Origin: Oscillospiraceae bacterium
GTDB lineage: Bacteria > Bacillota > Clostridia > Oscillospirales > Oscillospiraceae
Length of the DNA: 36,322 nucleotides
Assembly (NCBI GenBank): GCA_022800525.1
Contig: JAAWQM010000030.1
Location: 1 to 36,322, forward strand
Direction: 5' to 3'
The notes under the pieces were generated by a model, which saw only the letters and a program-made list of their open reading frames with translations, was not told the DNA's origin and did no database searches. The number at the start of each line of letters is the position of its first letter. Position 1 is the first letter of the stretch. Of the stretch, positions 25,108 to 32,343 are shown in pieces. A program made the position numbers and the translations under genes.

Positions 25108-25671
25108 TTATCTGTTTTCCTTCAGACGCCGCAGGTTTGCGGCAGTATACAGAACAAGGCTCAGCAGGATGCAGGCGGCCCCCGCAGCCGCCAGCGCGGC
25201 GGAGACAGACTGCGGGACATTATACCAGACGATATGTGTGAAAATCACCGCGTACAAGACGCAGGTCGCCAGCTTCCCATGCCACGCGGCGCTGTATACC
25301 GCCTTTGTCCGGCGGATGACCAGGATGCCCATAATGGTCATCACCGTTTCCTTGAAGACCAGCACGCCCAGCAGCCACCAGACGGCTTGGAACCGGGTCA
25401 GCAGGCACACCAGCGCTACGGTCTGGGTCAGTTTGTCCGCCACGGGGTCCAGCACCTTTCCCAGGTCGCTGACCATATGGAAACGCCGCGCAATCAGACC
25501 GTCCGCGATATCCGTAGCGCCGGACAGCAGCAAAACGAACGCGGTGAGGGGATAATCTCCCTTCCAGCAGTACAGCCACGCAATCACCGGCACAAGCAGC
25601 AGCCGGAAGAGGCTGAGCAGGTTGGGGATAGTGACGATCCGCTTTCTCTTGTCTCTTGATGTATCCGCCAT
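25108..25671 (-). CDS. CDP-alcohol phosphatidyltransferase, PgsA-like
   Basis: A 187-residue membrane enzyme with about five or six hydrophobic helices. The family motif is complete: DIADGLIARR, then GKVLDPVADK (about 52-80), i.e. D-x2-DG-x2-AR-x8-G-x3-D-x3-D. Such enzymes exchange CMP of CDP-diacylglycerol for an alcohol; closest in size and motif is PgsA, which makes phosphatidylglycerophosphate. A cardiolipin or inositol-phosphate variant cannot be ruled out. The start is the ATG ending at 25671, with GGAGG seven bases before. It has its own near-perfect promoter 43 bases upstream and its own terminator, so it is a single-gene unit. Confidence 0.9.
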   Translation of the reverse strand: MADTSRDKRKRIVTIPNLLSLFRLLLVPVIAWLYCWKGDYPLTAFVLLLSGATDIADGLIARRFHMVSDLGKVLDPVADKLTQTVALVCLLTRFQAVWWLLGVLVFKETVMTIMGILVIRRTKAVYSAAWHGKLATCVLYAVIFTHIVWYNVPQSVSAALAAAGAACILLSLVLYTAANLRRLKENR

Positions 25672-25713
25672 GGGGATTCCTCCATTTTTCCTCTGTGGAT
25701 TTGGTTTGTCCCT

Positions 25714-25742
25714 ACTATAGCGAAATCGGCGGCGAGCGTCAA
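25714..25742 (-). promoter_or_regulatory. Promoter of the phosphatidyltransferase gene
   Basis: On the minus strand TTGACG (25737-25742), 17 bases, TATAGT (25714-25719). Confidence 0.75.
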
Positions 25743-25812
25743 GAGCGGGAAGCAAAGATTAAGGAAATACAAAGAAACTCGTAACTATGGCAGCTGTTAC
25801 CCGTTTGTCCGG

Positions 25813-27453
25813 TCATACAGAACCAGAGCTTTTCGCCGTCACGGACCGCAGCGCGAACAGCGCCCCGACCGTCAGGACCGCGCCCAGCGCCAGACAGATG
25901 ACGGCGTTCTGAACGAACCCGGCCACGATGAAGCATACGAAGCTCACCGCCGCCACCGTGACGGCGTAGGGCAGCTGGGTGGACACATGGGTCACGTGGT
26001 CGCACTGCGCTCCGGCGGAGGCCATGATGGTGGTATCGCTGATGGGGGAGCAGTGGTCGCCGCACACCGCGCCCGCAAGGCAGGCGGAGATGCCGATGGT
26101 CAGCAGCGCGCTGCCCGGCTCAAAGACGGGCACCACAATGGGGATCAGGATGCCGAAGGTGCCCCAGCTGGTACCGGAGGCGAAGGCCAGCAGGCAGGCC
26201 ACAATGAAGATCACCGCGGGCAGAAGGCTGTAGAGCCCCTTGGAAGCGCCCTCCATGGCGTTGCCTACGAATACGTCCGCGCCCAGCAGGTTGGTCATGT
26301 TCTTCAGGCTCACAGCCAGGGTCAGGATGGTGATGGGGGGCACCATGGCGATGAAACCCTTGGGGACGCAGGCCATGGCGTCCTTGAAGCTCAGCACCCG
26401 GCGGGCCACCACATAGATCACGAGCAGTACCAGAGCCACCATGCCGCCCCAGGGCAGGCCGATGAAGGCGTCCGTATTGCCGAAGGCGCCGATGAAGTCG
26501 CCGCCGTGATTCGTGCCGCCCCAGGCATCCACGCCGAAAAAGCCGCCTACATAAATCATGCCCGCCGTACACAGGACGAACAGGATGATCACGGGGATAA
26601 TCAGGTCCATGACCCTGCCCTTGCCGCTGCCTTCTTCGGTATTGCTGCCGGGCAGCGCGCCCAGCTCGCCCTTCTCCCGGGCGTTCCGCTCGTGGAGATT
26701 CATGGGGCCGTAGTCGAACTTCATTACAGCAAGGGCGATGATGAATACGAAAGTCAGCAGGGAATAGAAATTATAGGGGATTGCCTGGATGAACAGCTGG
26801 ATGCCGCTGATGCCGGTGCTCAGGTCCTCGGCCGTACTGGACACGGCGGCGGCCCAGGAGGACACCGGGGCGATCATGCAGACCGGGGCGGCGGTCGCGT
26901 CGATGAGGTAGGCCAGCTTGGGCCGGGAGATCCTGTGGCCGTCGGTGACGGGGCGCATGACGGAGCCTACGGTGAGGCAGTTGAAATAGTCGTCGATGAA
27001 GATCAGGATGCCCAGCACAAAGGTAGCCAGCATGGCCCCCACGCGGGTCTTGATGTTCTTCTGCGCCCAGCGGCCAAAGGCGGCGGAGCCGCCGGAGGCG
27101 TTGACCAGGGCGACGATAATGCCCAGCAGCACCAGGAACAGGAAGATGCCGGCGTTGCCCTCAATGGCGGAGATAAAGCCGTTGTTAATCACGGTATCCA
27201 GGGTTGCCACAGGGGCGAAATCGCACTGGAACAGCGCGCCGACCAGGATGCCGATAAACAGGGATGAGTACGCTTCCTTGGTGATGAGCGCCAGGATGAT
27301 GGCCACGACAGGCGGTACCAGCGCCCAGAAGGTTGCGTACATGCCGGAGACGGCGGTCCCGCCGTCGGAGGCGAGGGCAGTAGCCGCCAGCGACAGGCAG
27401 GCTATCGCCGCCAGTACGGCGGTCAATGCTTTGCGGGTCCTTGGGGTGTTCAT
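25813..27453 (-). CDS. NhaC-family antiporter, probable lysine transporter
   Basis: A 546-residue integral membrane protein with about twelve helices and a hydrophobic N-terminal leader ending in ALASDGG. Patterns of the Na+/H+ antiporter NhaC family are clear: FIDDYFNCLTVGSVMRPVTD, APVSSWAAAVSS, FASGTSWGTFGILIPI and GDHCSPISDTTIMASAGA. Members carry Na+/H+, malate/lactate or amino acids. Here a full lysine riboswitch with a terminator controls the gene, as for the LysW-type members of this family, so lysine is the likely substrate. GGAGG lies eight bases before the ATG, directly behind the terminator T-tract. It is a single-gene unit. Confidence 0.92.
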   Translation of the reverse strand: MNTPRTRKALTAVLAAIACLSLAATALASDGGTAVSGMYATFWALVPPVVAIILALITKEAYSSLFIGILVGALFQCDFAPVATLDTVINNGFISAIEGNAGIFLFLVLLGIIVALVNASGGSAAFGRWAQKNIKTRVGAMLATFVLGILIFIDDYFNCLTVGSVMRPVTDGHRISRPKLAYLIDATAAPVCMIAPVSSWAAAVSSTAEDLSTGISGIQLFIQAIPYNFYSLLTFVFIIALAVMKFDYGPMNLHERNAREKGELGALPGSNTEEGSGKGRVMDLIIPVIILFVLCTAGMIYVGGFFGVDAWGGTNHGGDFIGAFGNTDAFIGLPWGGMVALVLLVIYVVARRVLSFKDAMACVPKGFIAMVPPITILTLAVSLKNMTNLLGADVFVGNAMEGASKGLYSLLPAVIFIVACLLAFASGTSWGTFGILIPIVVPVFEPGSALLTIGISACLAGAVCGDHCSPISDTTIMASAGAQCDHVTHVSTQLPYAVTVAAVSFVCFIVAGFVQNAVICLALGAVLTVGALFALRSVTAKSSGSV

Positions 27454-27465
27454 GTGTGTTTCCTC

Positions 27466-27504
27466 CTAAAAATGAAATTCAGTCATGACGCAATCATGAC
27501 TGAA
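27466..27504 (-). terminator. Riboswitch expression-platform terminator
   Basis: TTCAGTCATGA and TCATGACTGAA (27478-27488 and 27494-27504) form a perfect 11-bp stem. On the minus strand TTTCATTTTT follows, and the ribosome site comes directly after it. The GTCATGA in its arm is also found in the 3' strand of aptamer helix P1, giving a simple switch between the two structures. Confidence 0.88.
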
Positions 27505-27525
27505 CGCACACACACCCGTATGCCC

Positions 27526-27700
27526 GTCATGACAGCACTCCACGTTTCCGTGACAGTCCGGCGGATGTTCTCCGACGGCCCAGCCTCCTGTTCACCAGAC
27601 AGTAAACAGGCGCTTCGGCGGCGTTCCCTTTCCCTTCCCGCGTTGTCTGACGTTTTGCCGGGGGAGGTACTGATGGCGGCCGCGCCTCTATCATAACCTT
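27526..27700 (-). promoter_or_regulatory. Lysine riboswitch (L-box)
   Basis: Read on the minus strand the leader has the L-box landmarks in order: the P1 5' strand TATGATAG followed by AGGCGCG (27681-27698), AGTA (near 27667-27670), GGGAAAGGGAACGCCGCCGAAG (27612-27635 region), GCTGGG (near 27578-27583), the P5 hairpin CACGGAAACGTG (27541-27552), GGAGTG, and the P1 3' strand CTGTCATGAC (27526-27535). Lysine binding stabilises P1 and lets the terminator at 27466-27504 form, shutting off the antiporter gene. I recognised it by these motifs; no covariance model was run. Confidence 0.92.
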
Positions 27701-27732
27701 ATTTTGCCGCACCATACCGGTGCGATATGCTT

Positions 27733-27760
27733 ATTATAACCAAGTTTCCCGATTTGTCAA
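27733..27760 (-). promoter_or_regulatory. Promoter of the riboswitch-antiporter unit
   Basis: On the minus strand TTGACA (27755-27760), 16 bases, TATAAT (27733-27738): both hexamers are perfect. Confidence 0.88.
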
Positions 27761-27834
27761 GAGAAAATCCAACATTTCCTTTTTTATGGCCCTTTGCTTG
27801 GTGAAAAAGAAAACATGGACATTTTCTCCCAGGG

Positions 27835-27912
27835 AAATCAATTTTCGGAAACGGACCCCAATTTGTGGGGCGAGGCAACCCCGGCGCGCCCTGCGGACCA
27901 CAAAATTGATTT
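27835..27912. repeat. Palindromic element with AAATCAATTTT ends
   Basis: AAATCAATTTT (27835-27845) is the exact complement of AAAATTGATTT (27902-27912). The middle has a GC-rich part with GGGG/CCCC pairing. The ends match the palindrome at 24481-24539. The element is flanked by imperfect direct repeats: ACATGGACATTTTCTCCCAG (27813-27832) and ACATGGATTTTCTCCAG (27913-27929). Confidence 0.6.
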
Positions 27913-27936
27913 ACATGGATTTTCTCCAGTTCGCAC

Positions 27937-27965
27937 TTGCTATGGACGTCCAGAAATGGTAGAAT
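27937..27965 (+). promoter_or_regulatory. Promoter of the kinase-esterase unit
   Basis: TTGCTA (27937-27942), 17 bases, TAGAAT (27960-27965). Transcription should start near 27972. Confidence 0.6.
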
Positions 27966-27972
27966 AGAAAAA

Positions 27973-28104
27973 ATGCATTTTTCGAGCCTCTTCCTGATCG
28001 TGCTTTGTACTATTTGTCAACGATATTACCGAATGGGACCGGATGGTCTTTTGGAACACGAGGATGGAACACCCTTATTTGGAAATGGTGCTGCAATAAA
28101 ATAA
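27973..28104 (+). CDS. Possible 43-residue leader peptide
   Basis: An open frame of 43 codons from ATG 27973 to TAA 28104, just before the kinase gene. The first half is hydrophobic (MHFSSLFLIVLCTICQRYY) and the second polar (MGPDGLLEHEDGTPLF). It has no ribosome site; the ATG lies at the predicted transcription start, so it would be a leaderless message. An inner ATG is at 28033. It may be chance. Confidence 0.25.
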   Translation: MHFSSLFLIVLCTICQRYYRMGPDGLLEHEDGTPLFGNGAAIK

Positions 28105-28123
28105 CGGATGGAGGGCGAAGACT

Positions 28124-29407
28124 ATGAGACGAGGAGATCTGCTGAGAGGGCTGGAGGACGGCAGCCTGCTGCCCCGACTGGAACCGGTGTACGGCTCCAG
28201 TGCGCCGGACGCTGCGCAGCGGCTGCTGGAGCTGGCGCAGGAATACGCCGGGACCTTTCCCTGCGATGAAACTACGGACACCTGGCTCTTTTCCACGCCG
28301 GGCCGGACGGAGCTTGGAGGCAATCACACCGATCACCAGCGCGGACGCTGCCTGGCTGCTGCGGTGGATCTGGACACCATCGCCTGCGCCGCACCCAACG
28401 GCTCCCGTGTAATCCGCATCAAATCCCGCCACCACCGGCTGGCGGAGGTGGACCTGGACCACCTGGACATCCAGGACGCTGAGAGGGGGAGCTCCCCCTC
28501 TCTGGTGCGCGGCGTGGCGGCGCAGCTGACCCAGCTGGGCTATACCATCGGCGGATTTGACGCCTACACCACGACCCGGGTGCTGCGGGGCAGCGGGCTC
28601 AGCTCCTCCGCCGCCTTTGAGGTGATGGTGTGTACCATCATGAACCATTTGTTCTGCGGAGGACAGATCCCGCCCGTCCAGCTGGCCCAGGTGGGCCAGT
28701 ATGCGGAAAATGTCTACTACGGCAAGCCCTGCGGCCTGCTGGACCAGCTCTCCTGCGCCTGCGGGGGCGTCATCGCCGCAGGGTTCCAGGACCCGGCCTG
28801 CCCGTCCATCCGGCAGGTTGGGGTCGATCTGGCGGCACATGGCTGCGCCCTGTGTATCGTGGACGCCGGGGCCAGCCACGCCTCCCTCATTGAGGACTAC
28901 GCCTCCATCCCCCGGGAGATGTGTCAGGCGGCGGCCTGCTTTGGCAGGGAGGTCCTGGGGGAGGTTCCCTATGAGGAGTTCCAGCGGGCGCTGCCCGCGG
29001 TGCGCGCCGCCTGCGGCGACCGGGCGGCCCTGCGGGCCATCCATTTCTACCAGGACGACCAGCGGGTCGCACAGCAGCTGGAGGCCCTGGAGCGGAATGA
29101 TTTCAACGCCTTTCTCCGCCTTGTACGCCAGTCCGGACGCTCCTCGTTCATGTACTTACAAAACGTCTCCACTTACCGGGACAGCCGGGTCCAGCCTATG
29201 GCGGTGCTGCTGGCCCAGGCGGAGGAACAGCTGGGGGACCGGGGCGCCTGCCGCATCCATGGCGGCGGCTTTGCCGGGACCATCCAGGCATTTGTCCCGC
29301 TGGATCTGTTGGACGGTTTTACCAGCCGCATGGAGGCTCTGACCAAGGAGGGCGCCTGCTACACGCTGGGCATCCGTTCCGCCGGTTCCGTCTGCCTGAT
29401 CGCCTGA
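28124..29407 (+). CDS. Galactokinase-like GHMP sugar kinase
   Basis: A 427-residue GHMP kinase. It has the three family motifs: STPGRTELGGNHTDHQRG (about 57-74), VLRGSGLSSSAAFE (about 154-167, ATP loop) and CRIHGGGFAGTIQAFVP (about 375-391). The catalytic Asp is in CGLLDQLSCACGG. Galactokinases phosphorylate galactose to galactose-1-phosphate for the Leloir pathway; their first motif reads GRVNLIGEHTDYN. Here GGNHTDHQ replaces IGEHTDYN, so the sugar-contacting Glu is Asn, a form I have seen in other Firmicutes proteins. The true sugar is therefore open. GGAGGG lies nine bases before the ATG. An esterase gene follows 23 bases later. Confidence 0.85.
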   Translation: MRRGDLLRGLEDGSLLPRLEPVYGSSAPDAAQRLLELAQEYAGTFPCDETTDTWLFSTPGRTELGGNHTDHQRGRCLAAAVDLDTIACAAPNGSRVIRIKSRHHRLAEVDLDHLDIQDAERGSSPSLVRGVAAQLTQLGYTIGGFDAYTTTRVLRGSGLSSSAAFEVMVCTIMNHLFCGGQIPPVQLAQVGQYAENVYYGKPCGLLDQLSCACGGVIAAGFQDPACPSIRQVGVDLAAHGCALCIVDAGASHASLIEDYASIPREMCQAAACFGREVLGEVPYEEFQRALPAVRAACGDRAALRAIHFYQDDQRVAQQLEALERNDFNAFLRLVRQSGRSSFMYLQNVSTYRDSRVQPMAVLLAQAEEQLGDRGACRIHGGGFAGTIQAFVPLDLLDGFTSRMEALTKEGACYTLGIRSAGSVCLIA

Positions 29408-29430
29408 TACATATGAAAGGACGCCTTGAT

Positions 29431-30297
29431 ATGCTGCACGAAACCATTTACCTGACCGTCCCTGACGCGGACGGGGCGGCTGAGCTGACCGCCTACGCCC
29501 CCGACGCCTCCCCCGAGCTGGGGGAGGGACGCCTCCGGGCGGCGGTCATCATCTGTCCCGGCGGGGGCTACGGTTTCCTCTCCGACCGGGAGGGGGAACC
29601 GGTGGCCCTCCGCTTCGCCGGGTTGGGGTACGCCGCCTTTGTGCTGAAATACCACACGGCCCCCCGGGGCCGCTGGCCGGTTCCCCAGCGGCAGCTGCTG
29701 GCGGCCATTGCTCATGTGCGCACGAATTGGGAGCGCTATCATGTGGACCCCGCCGCCGTCGTCGTCATGGGCTTTTCCGCAGGCGGGCATCTGGCGGGCT
29801 GCGCCGGGACGCTGTGGAACAAGCAGGAGCTCTACCGCCCTCTGCGAAAGCGTTCGTCCATGTTCCGGCCTGACGGCGTGGTCCTCTGCTACCCGGTGGT
29901 CACCAGCGGTTCCTTCGCCCATCAGGGGTCTTTCGACAACCTGCTGGGAGAACGCCGCCCGGAACTGGAGGAGCTGGCCTCCCTGGAGAAACAGGTCTCA
30001 AAAAAGTGCCCGCCGTTTTTTATCTGGCACACGGCGGACGACACCTGTGTGCCTATGGAGAACTCTCTGCTGCTGGAAAAAGCCCTGCGGGCCAGAAAGG
30101 TGCCGGTAGAGCTGCGGATGTACCCCCATGGACGCCATGGCCAGTCTCTGGCGGACCACACGGTCTATTCGCCGGAGGATCTGTGGATGGCCTCTCCCGC
30201 CTGCGCCGTCTGGGTGCAGCATTGCGACGCCTGGCTCCAGCGGCATTTCGGTCAGCATCCCGCGCCGGGAGAGCTGCCGGGAAAAGCGGAAAAATAA
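29431..30297 (+). CDS. Alpha/beta hydrolase, carbohydrate esterase-like
   Basis: A 288-residue serine hydrolase like the acetyl-xylan esterase / BD-FAE group. The oxyanion motif is CPGGGYGFLSDREGEPVA (about 42-59), the nucleophile elbow VMGFSAGGHLAG (about 112-123), the acid in HTADDTCVP and the histidine in YPHGRHGQSL. There is no signal peptide, so it would remove acetyl or feruloyl groups from sugars already in the cell. Start at ATG 29431 with AAAGGA nine bases upstream, rather than the ATG at 29413, which has no ribosome site. It probably shares the transcript of the sugar kinase, which points to use of acylated oligosaccharides. Confidence 0.87.
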   Translation: MLHETIYLTVPDADGAAELTAYAPDASPELGEGRLRAAVIICPGGGYGFLSDREGEPVALRFAGLGYAAFVLKYHTAPRGRWPVPQRQLLAAIAHVRTNWERYHVDPAAVVVMGFSAGGHLAGCAGTLWNKQELYRPLRKRSSMFRPDGVVLCYPVVTSGSFAHQGSFDNLLGERRPELEELASLEKQVSKKCPPFFIWHTADDTCVPMENSLLLEKALRARKVPVELRMYPHGRHGQSLADHTVYSPEDLWMASPACAVWVQHCDAWLQRHFGQHPAPGELPGKAEK

Positions 30298-30346
30298 GGT
30301 GGTTTTCGTTGTGGCGGCGAAGTTTGAAAATTGGAGGCTATGAAAT

Positions 30347-30886
30347 ATGATACTGTATGAGGATGTAATGAAGATGGACCCAGCGGTCTTTTTCCGGTAT
30401 GTTGAGAATATCCGGTACGGTTATCATGATCCCCTTGGCCGGCTGCATTTTGCAGACGATGCGGATTTCAAAGAGTATGAATATGCCTTTTCATCCCCGG
30501 AAGATGTGGTGAAAAATAACTGCGGCTGGTGCTGGGATGTAGCGGAATTGATAAAAGCCTATTGTGCGAAACATAGCCTGCCCTGCCGGTCCTGGTTTAT
30601 GGAATATTTGTCCAGCGAATTGCACCAGACGCACACGCAGGTGTTTTTATACTTCCAGGGGAAATGGTGTCCAGCGCCCGACAATTCCATAGGACTTCGG
30701 CTTGGCGAACCCCGATTTGACGAATTGGAGCCCTGTGTCAATTGGTTTATAAACTGGTTCTCAGACCATTTGAAGCCGGTCCTTCAGGATAGGTTTGATG
30801 AGAAATATCTTTTTATAAAAGAATATACCTGTTCATTTTTACCCGGAATTTCAGATGAGGACTATCTTTTGCAGATACGGCAATAA
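30347..30886 (+). CDS. Transglutaminase-like (Cys-His-Asp) protein
   Basis: A 179-residue protein. The pattern NNCGWCWDVAELIKAYC (about 58-74), HTQVFLYFQGKWCPA (about 95-110) and PDNSIG has the Cys, His and Asp positions of the transglutaminase-like / papain-like fold (C-x-D-x-A, H-x-x-V-x-x-x-x-x-x-W, D). The Cys-His-Asp set seems complete, so a protease or amidase is possible. There is no signal peptide. Base composition is visibly more AT-rich than the neighbours, suggesting recent transfer. GGAGG lies nine bases before the ATG. It follows the esterase by 49 bases and may or may not share its transcript. Confidence 0.6.
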   Translation: MILYEDVMKMDPAVFFRYVENIRYGYHDPLGRLHFADDADFKEYEYAFSSPEDVVKNNCGWCWDVAELIKAYCAKHSLPCRSWFMEYLSSELHQTHTQVFLYFQGKWCPAPDNSIGLRLGEPRFDELEPCVNWFINWFSDHLKPVLQDRFDEKYLFIKEYTCSFLPGISDEDYLLQIRQ

Positions 30887-30905
30887 AGAGCTGCATTGTG
30901 ACATA

Positions 30906-30982
30906 TTGGGCTTCGCCCAAACCCACCAGGGACTCTGTCCCTGGACCCTGCCGCCCTTTGAAAAGGGCGGCCCTAAACTTTA
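30906..30982 (+). repeat. Three-hairpin AAACTTT repeat, copy 3
   Basis: TTGGGC-TTC-GCCCAA (30906-30920), CCAGGGAC-TCT-GTCCCTGG (30926-30944) and CCGCCCTTT-GA-AAAGGGCGG (30951-30970), followed by CCCTAAACTTTA. It is the cleanest copy. Relative to the minus-strand glm-mal operon it lies behind the terminator at 31008, in the same orientation as the other copies have to their upstream genes. Confidence 0.75.
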
Positions 30983-31007
30983 TCCTTTTACACTGGCAAT
31001 CGTGCAA

Positions 31008-31038
31008 AGGACGCTTCTCCTGTCAGGAGAAGCGTCCT
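31008..31038. terminator. Terminator of the glm-mal operon
   Basis: AGGACGCTTCTCCT (31008-31021) and its exact complement (31025-31038) with a three-base loop, 15 bases after the mal stop. T runs are short on both sides; it may also stop plus-strand transcripts. Confidence 0.7.
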
Positions 31039-31053
31039 CTTTCGGTCTATGTT

Positions 31054-32307
31054 TTACTTTTGCTTTCTCGCTTTCCGGAACGCAAGGATACGGTTCATCT
31101 CGTTATAGACAATCATGTATCCCTCGTCCACGCCCATGCCGGGCTTGGCGAGAATCTGCACCGGCTGGGTCGCCATGGCGCAGTGTACGCACACCTGGGC
31201 GCTGCGATCGGTCTCGTTGCAGGTGCCGCCCTGGTACGCGCCGATGCCCTTCTCCTTGCAGTAGAGCACCGCCTCAATGGTGTTATTGATGCCGCCCAGG
31301 TCAGGGGTCTTGATCTGGACCATGTGGCCCGCCTTGCGGTCGGCGAAAATCTTGATGTCCTCCAGGGTATTGCACCACTCGTCGGCCACCAGCTCCACGT
31401 TGATGCCCCGCTCGTCCATCTCACGGGTCAGCCCCGCCAGGGCCTCCACCTGGGTCTCACGGTCGCAGTCGCAGTCCATGGGGCCCTCGATGCGCAGATG
31501 GAAGGGCTTGGCAGCCTCCTCCAGCTTGGCCAGATAGTCGGCCATTTCCTTGTAGTTATTGTTGCCGAAGGCGGCCCCGATGGTGCCGTAGACGTCGATA
31601 TGCAGGATGGGACTGTAGCTGGGATCAACGCGCTTGGTCTGGATGCGGTTGGACAGCCACGCCACATACTCCAGCAGCTTCTCGCCATTGCGGCCCAGCT
31701 TGCTGTCGATGTTGTTGATGAGGGCGTGGGGCAGGACCTGGGCGCCCTTGATAATCATTTTGTCGGAGTTGTCGTAGCGGTCGTCGCCGGACTGAGTAAA
31801 GATGGGAATGGGAGCCTCGGAGACGGTGCAGCCGTACTCGTCCGCCACCACCTCGCACATGAGGCGGCCCGTGGCCTTGGCAACCGCGTCCAGGATGGCC
31901 TGGCTGACGCCGTAGCGGATGGCGGTATGCAGGCGCTTGCCCTCCACCTGGATGGCTTCCATCATCTTGCACAGGCCCCGGAAGTCGTTGGCCTCCTTGC
32001 CCACCAGCTCGGGCTTGATGTATTTGTCGATAATGGGGATGAAATCTCTCGCCAGGAACAGTGGGTCGCGTCCGCCCGCGCCGGAGTACTGTACGGCGGC
32101 GCAGTCGCCCATGGCAATCTGGCCGTCCTCCAGCACCAGCATCACGGAGATGGACTCGCCGGCCTGCCGCACGGCGGTGAAGCCCTCGGTCACAGGCTCG
32201 CCGGTGTAGAACACGCCGTCATGGCCCGCGCCGCCCTTGATGGCGCGCTGGTCGTCAAAGTAAAATCCGGTACGTCCAGGGGAGCAGATGACATCAACAA
32301 TTTTCAT
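31054..32307 (-). CDS. mal: Methylaspartate ammonia-lyase
   Basis: A 417-residue enolase-superfamily enzyme that removes ammonia from (2S,3S)-3-methylaspartate to give mesaconate, step two of the methylaspartate route of glutamate fermentation. The catalytic bases are H194 (QVLPHAL) and K333 (VQIKTPDLGG). The metal ligands fit D238 (HIDVYG), E274 (RIEGPMD) and D309 (VADEWCN), almost the same numbers as in the Clostridium tetanomorphum enzyme. Length also agrees (413 there). AAGGAG is eight bases before the ATG. It is the last gene of the glmS-glmL-glmE-mal operon, 36 bases after glmE. Confidence 0.97.
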   Translation of the reverse strand: MKIVDVICSPGRTGFYFDDQRAIKGGAGHDGVFYTGEPVTEGFTAVRQAGESISVMLVLEDGQIAMGDCAAVQYSGAGGRDPLFLARDFIPIIDKYIKPELVGKEANDFRGLCKMMEAIQVEGKRLHTAIRYGVSQAILDAVAKATGRLMCEVVADEYGCTVSEAPIPIFTQSGDDRYDNSDKMIIKGAQVLPHALINNIDSKLGRNGEKLLEYVAWLSNRIQTKRVDPSYSPILHIDVYGTIGAAFGNNNYKEMADYLAKLEEAAKPFHLRIEGPMDCDCDRETQVEALAGLTREMDERGINVELVADEWCNTLEDIKIFADRKAGHMVQIKTPDLGGINNTIEAVLYCKEKGIGAYQGGTCNETDRSAQVCVHCAMATQPVQILAKPGMGVDEGYMIVYNEMNRILAFRKARKQK

Positions 32308-32343
32308 GGTTACGTCTCCTTGTCATTTTAAGCTGATCTGAAA

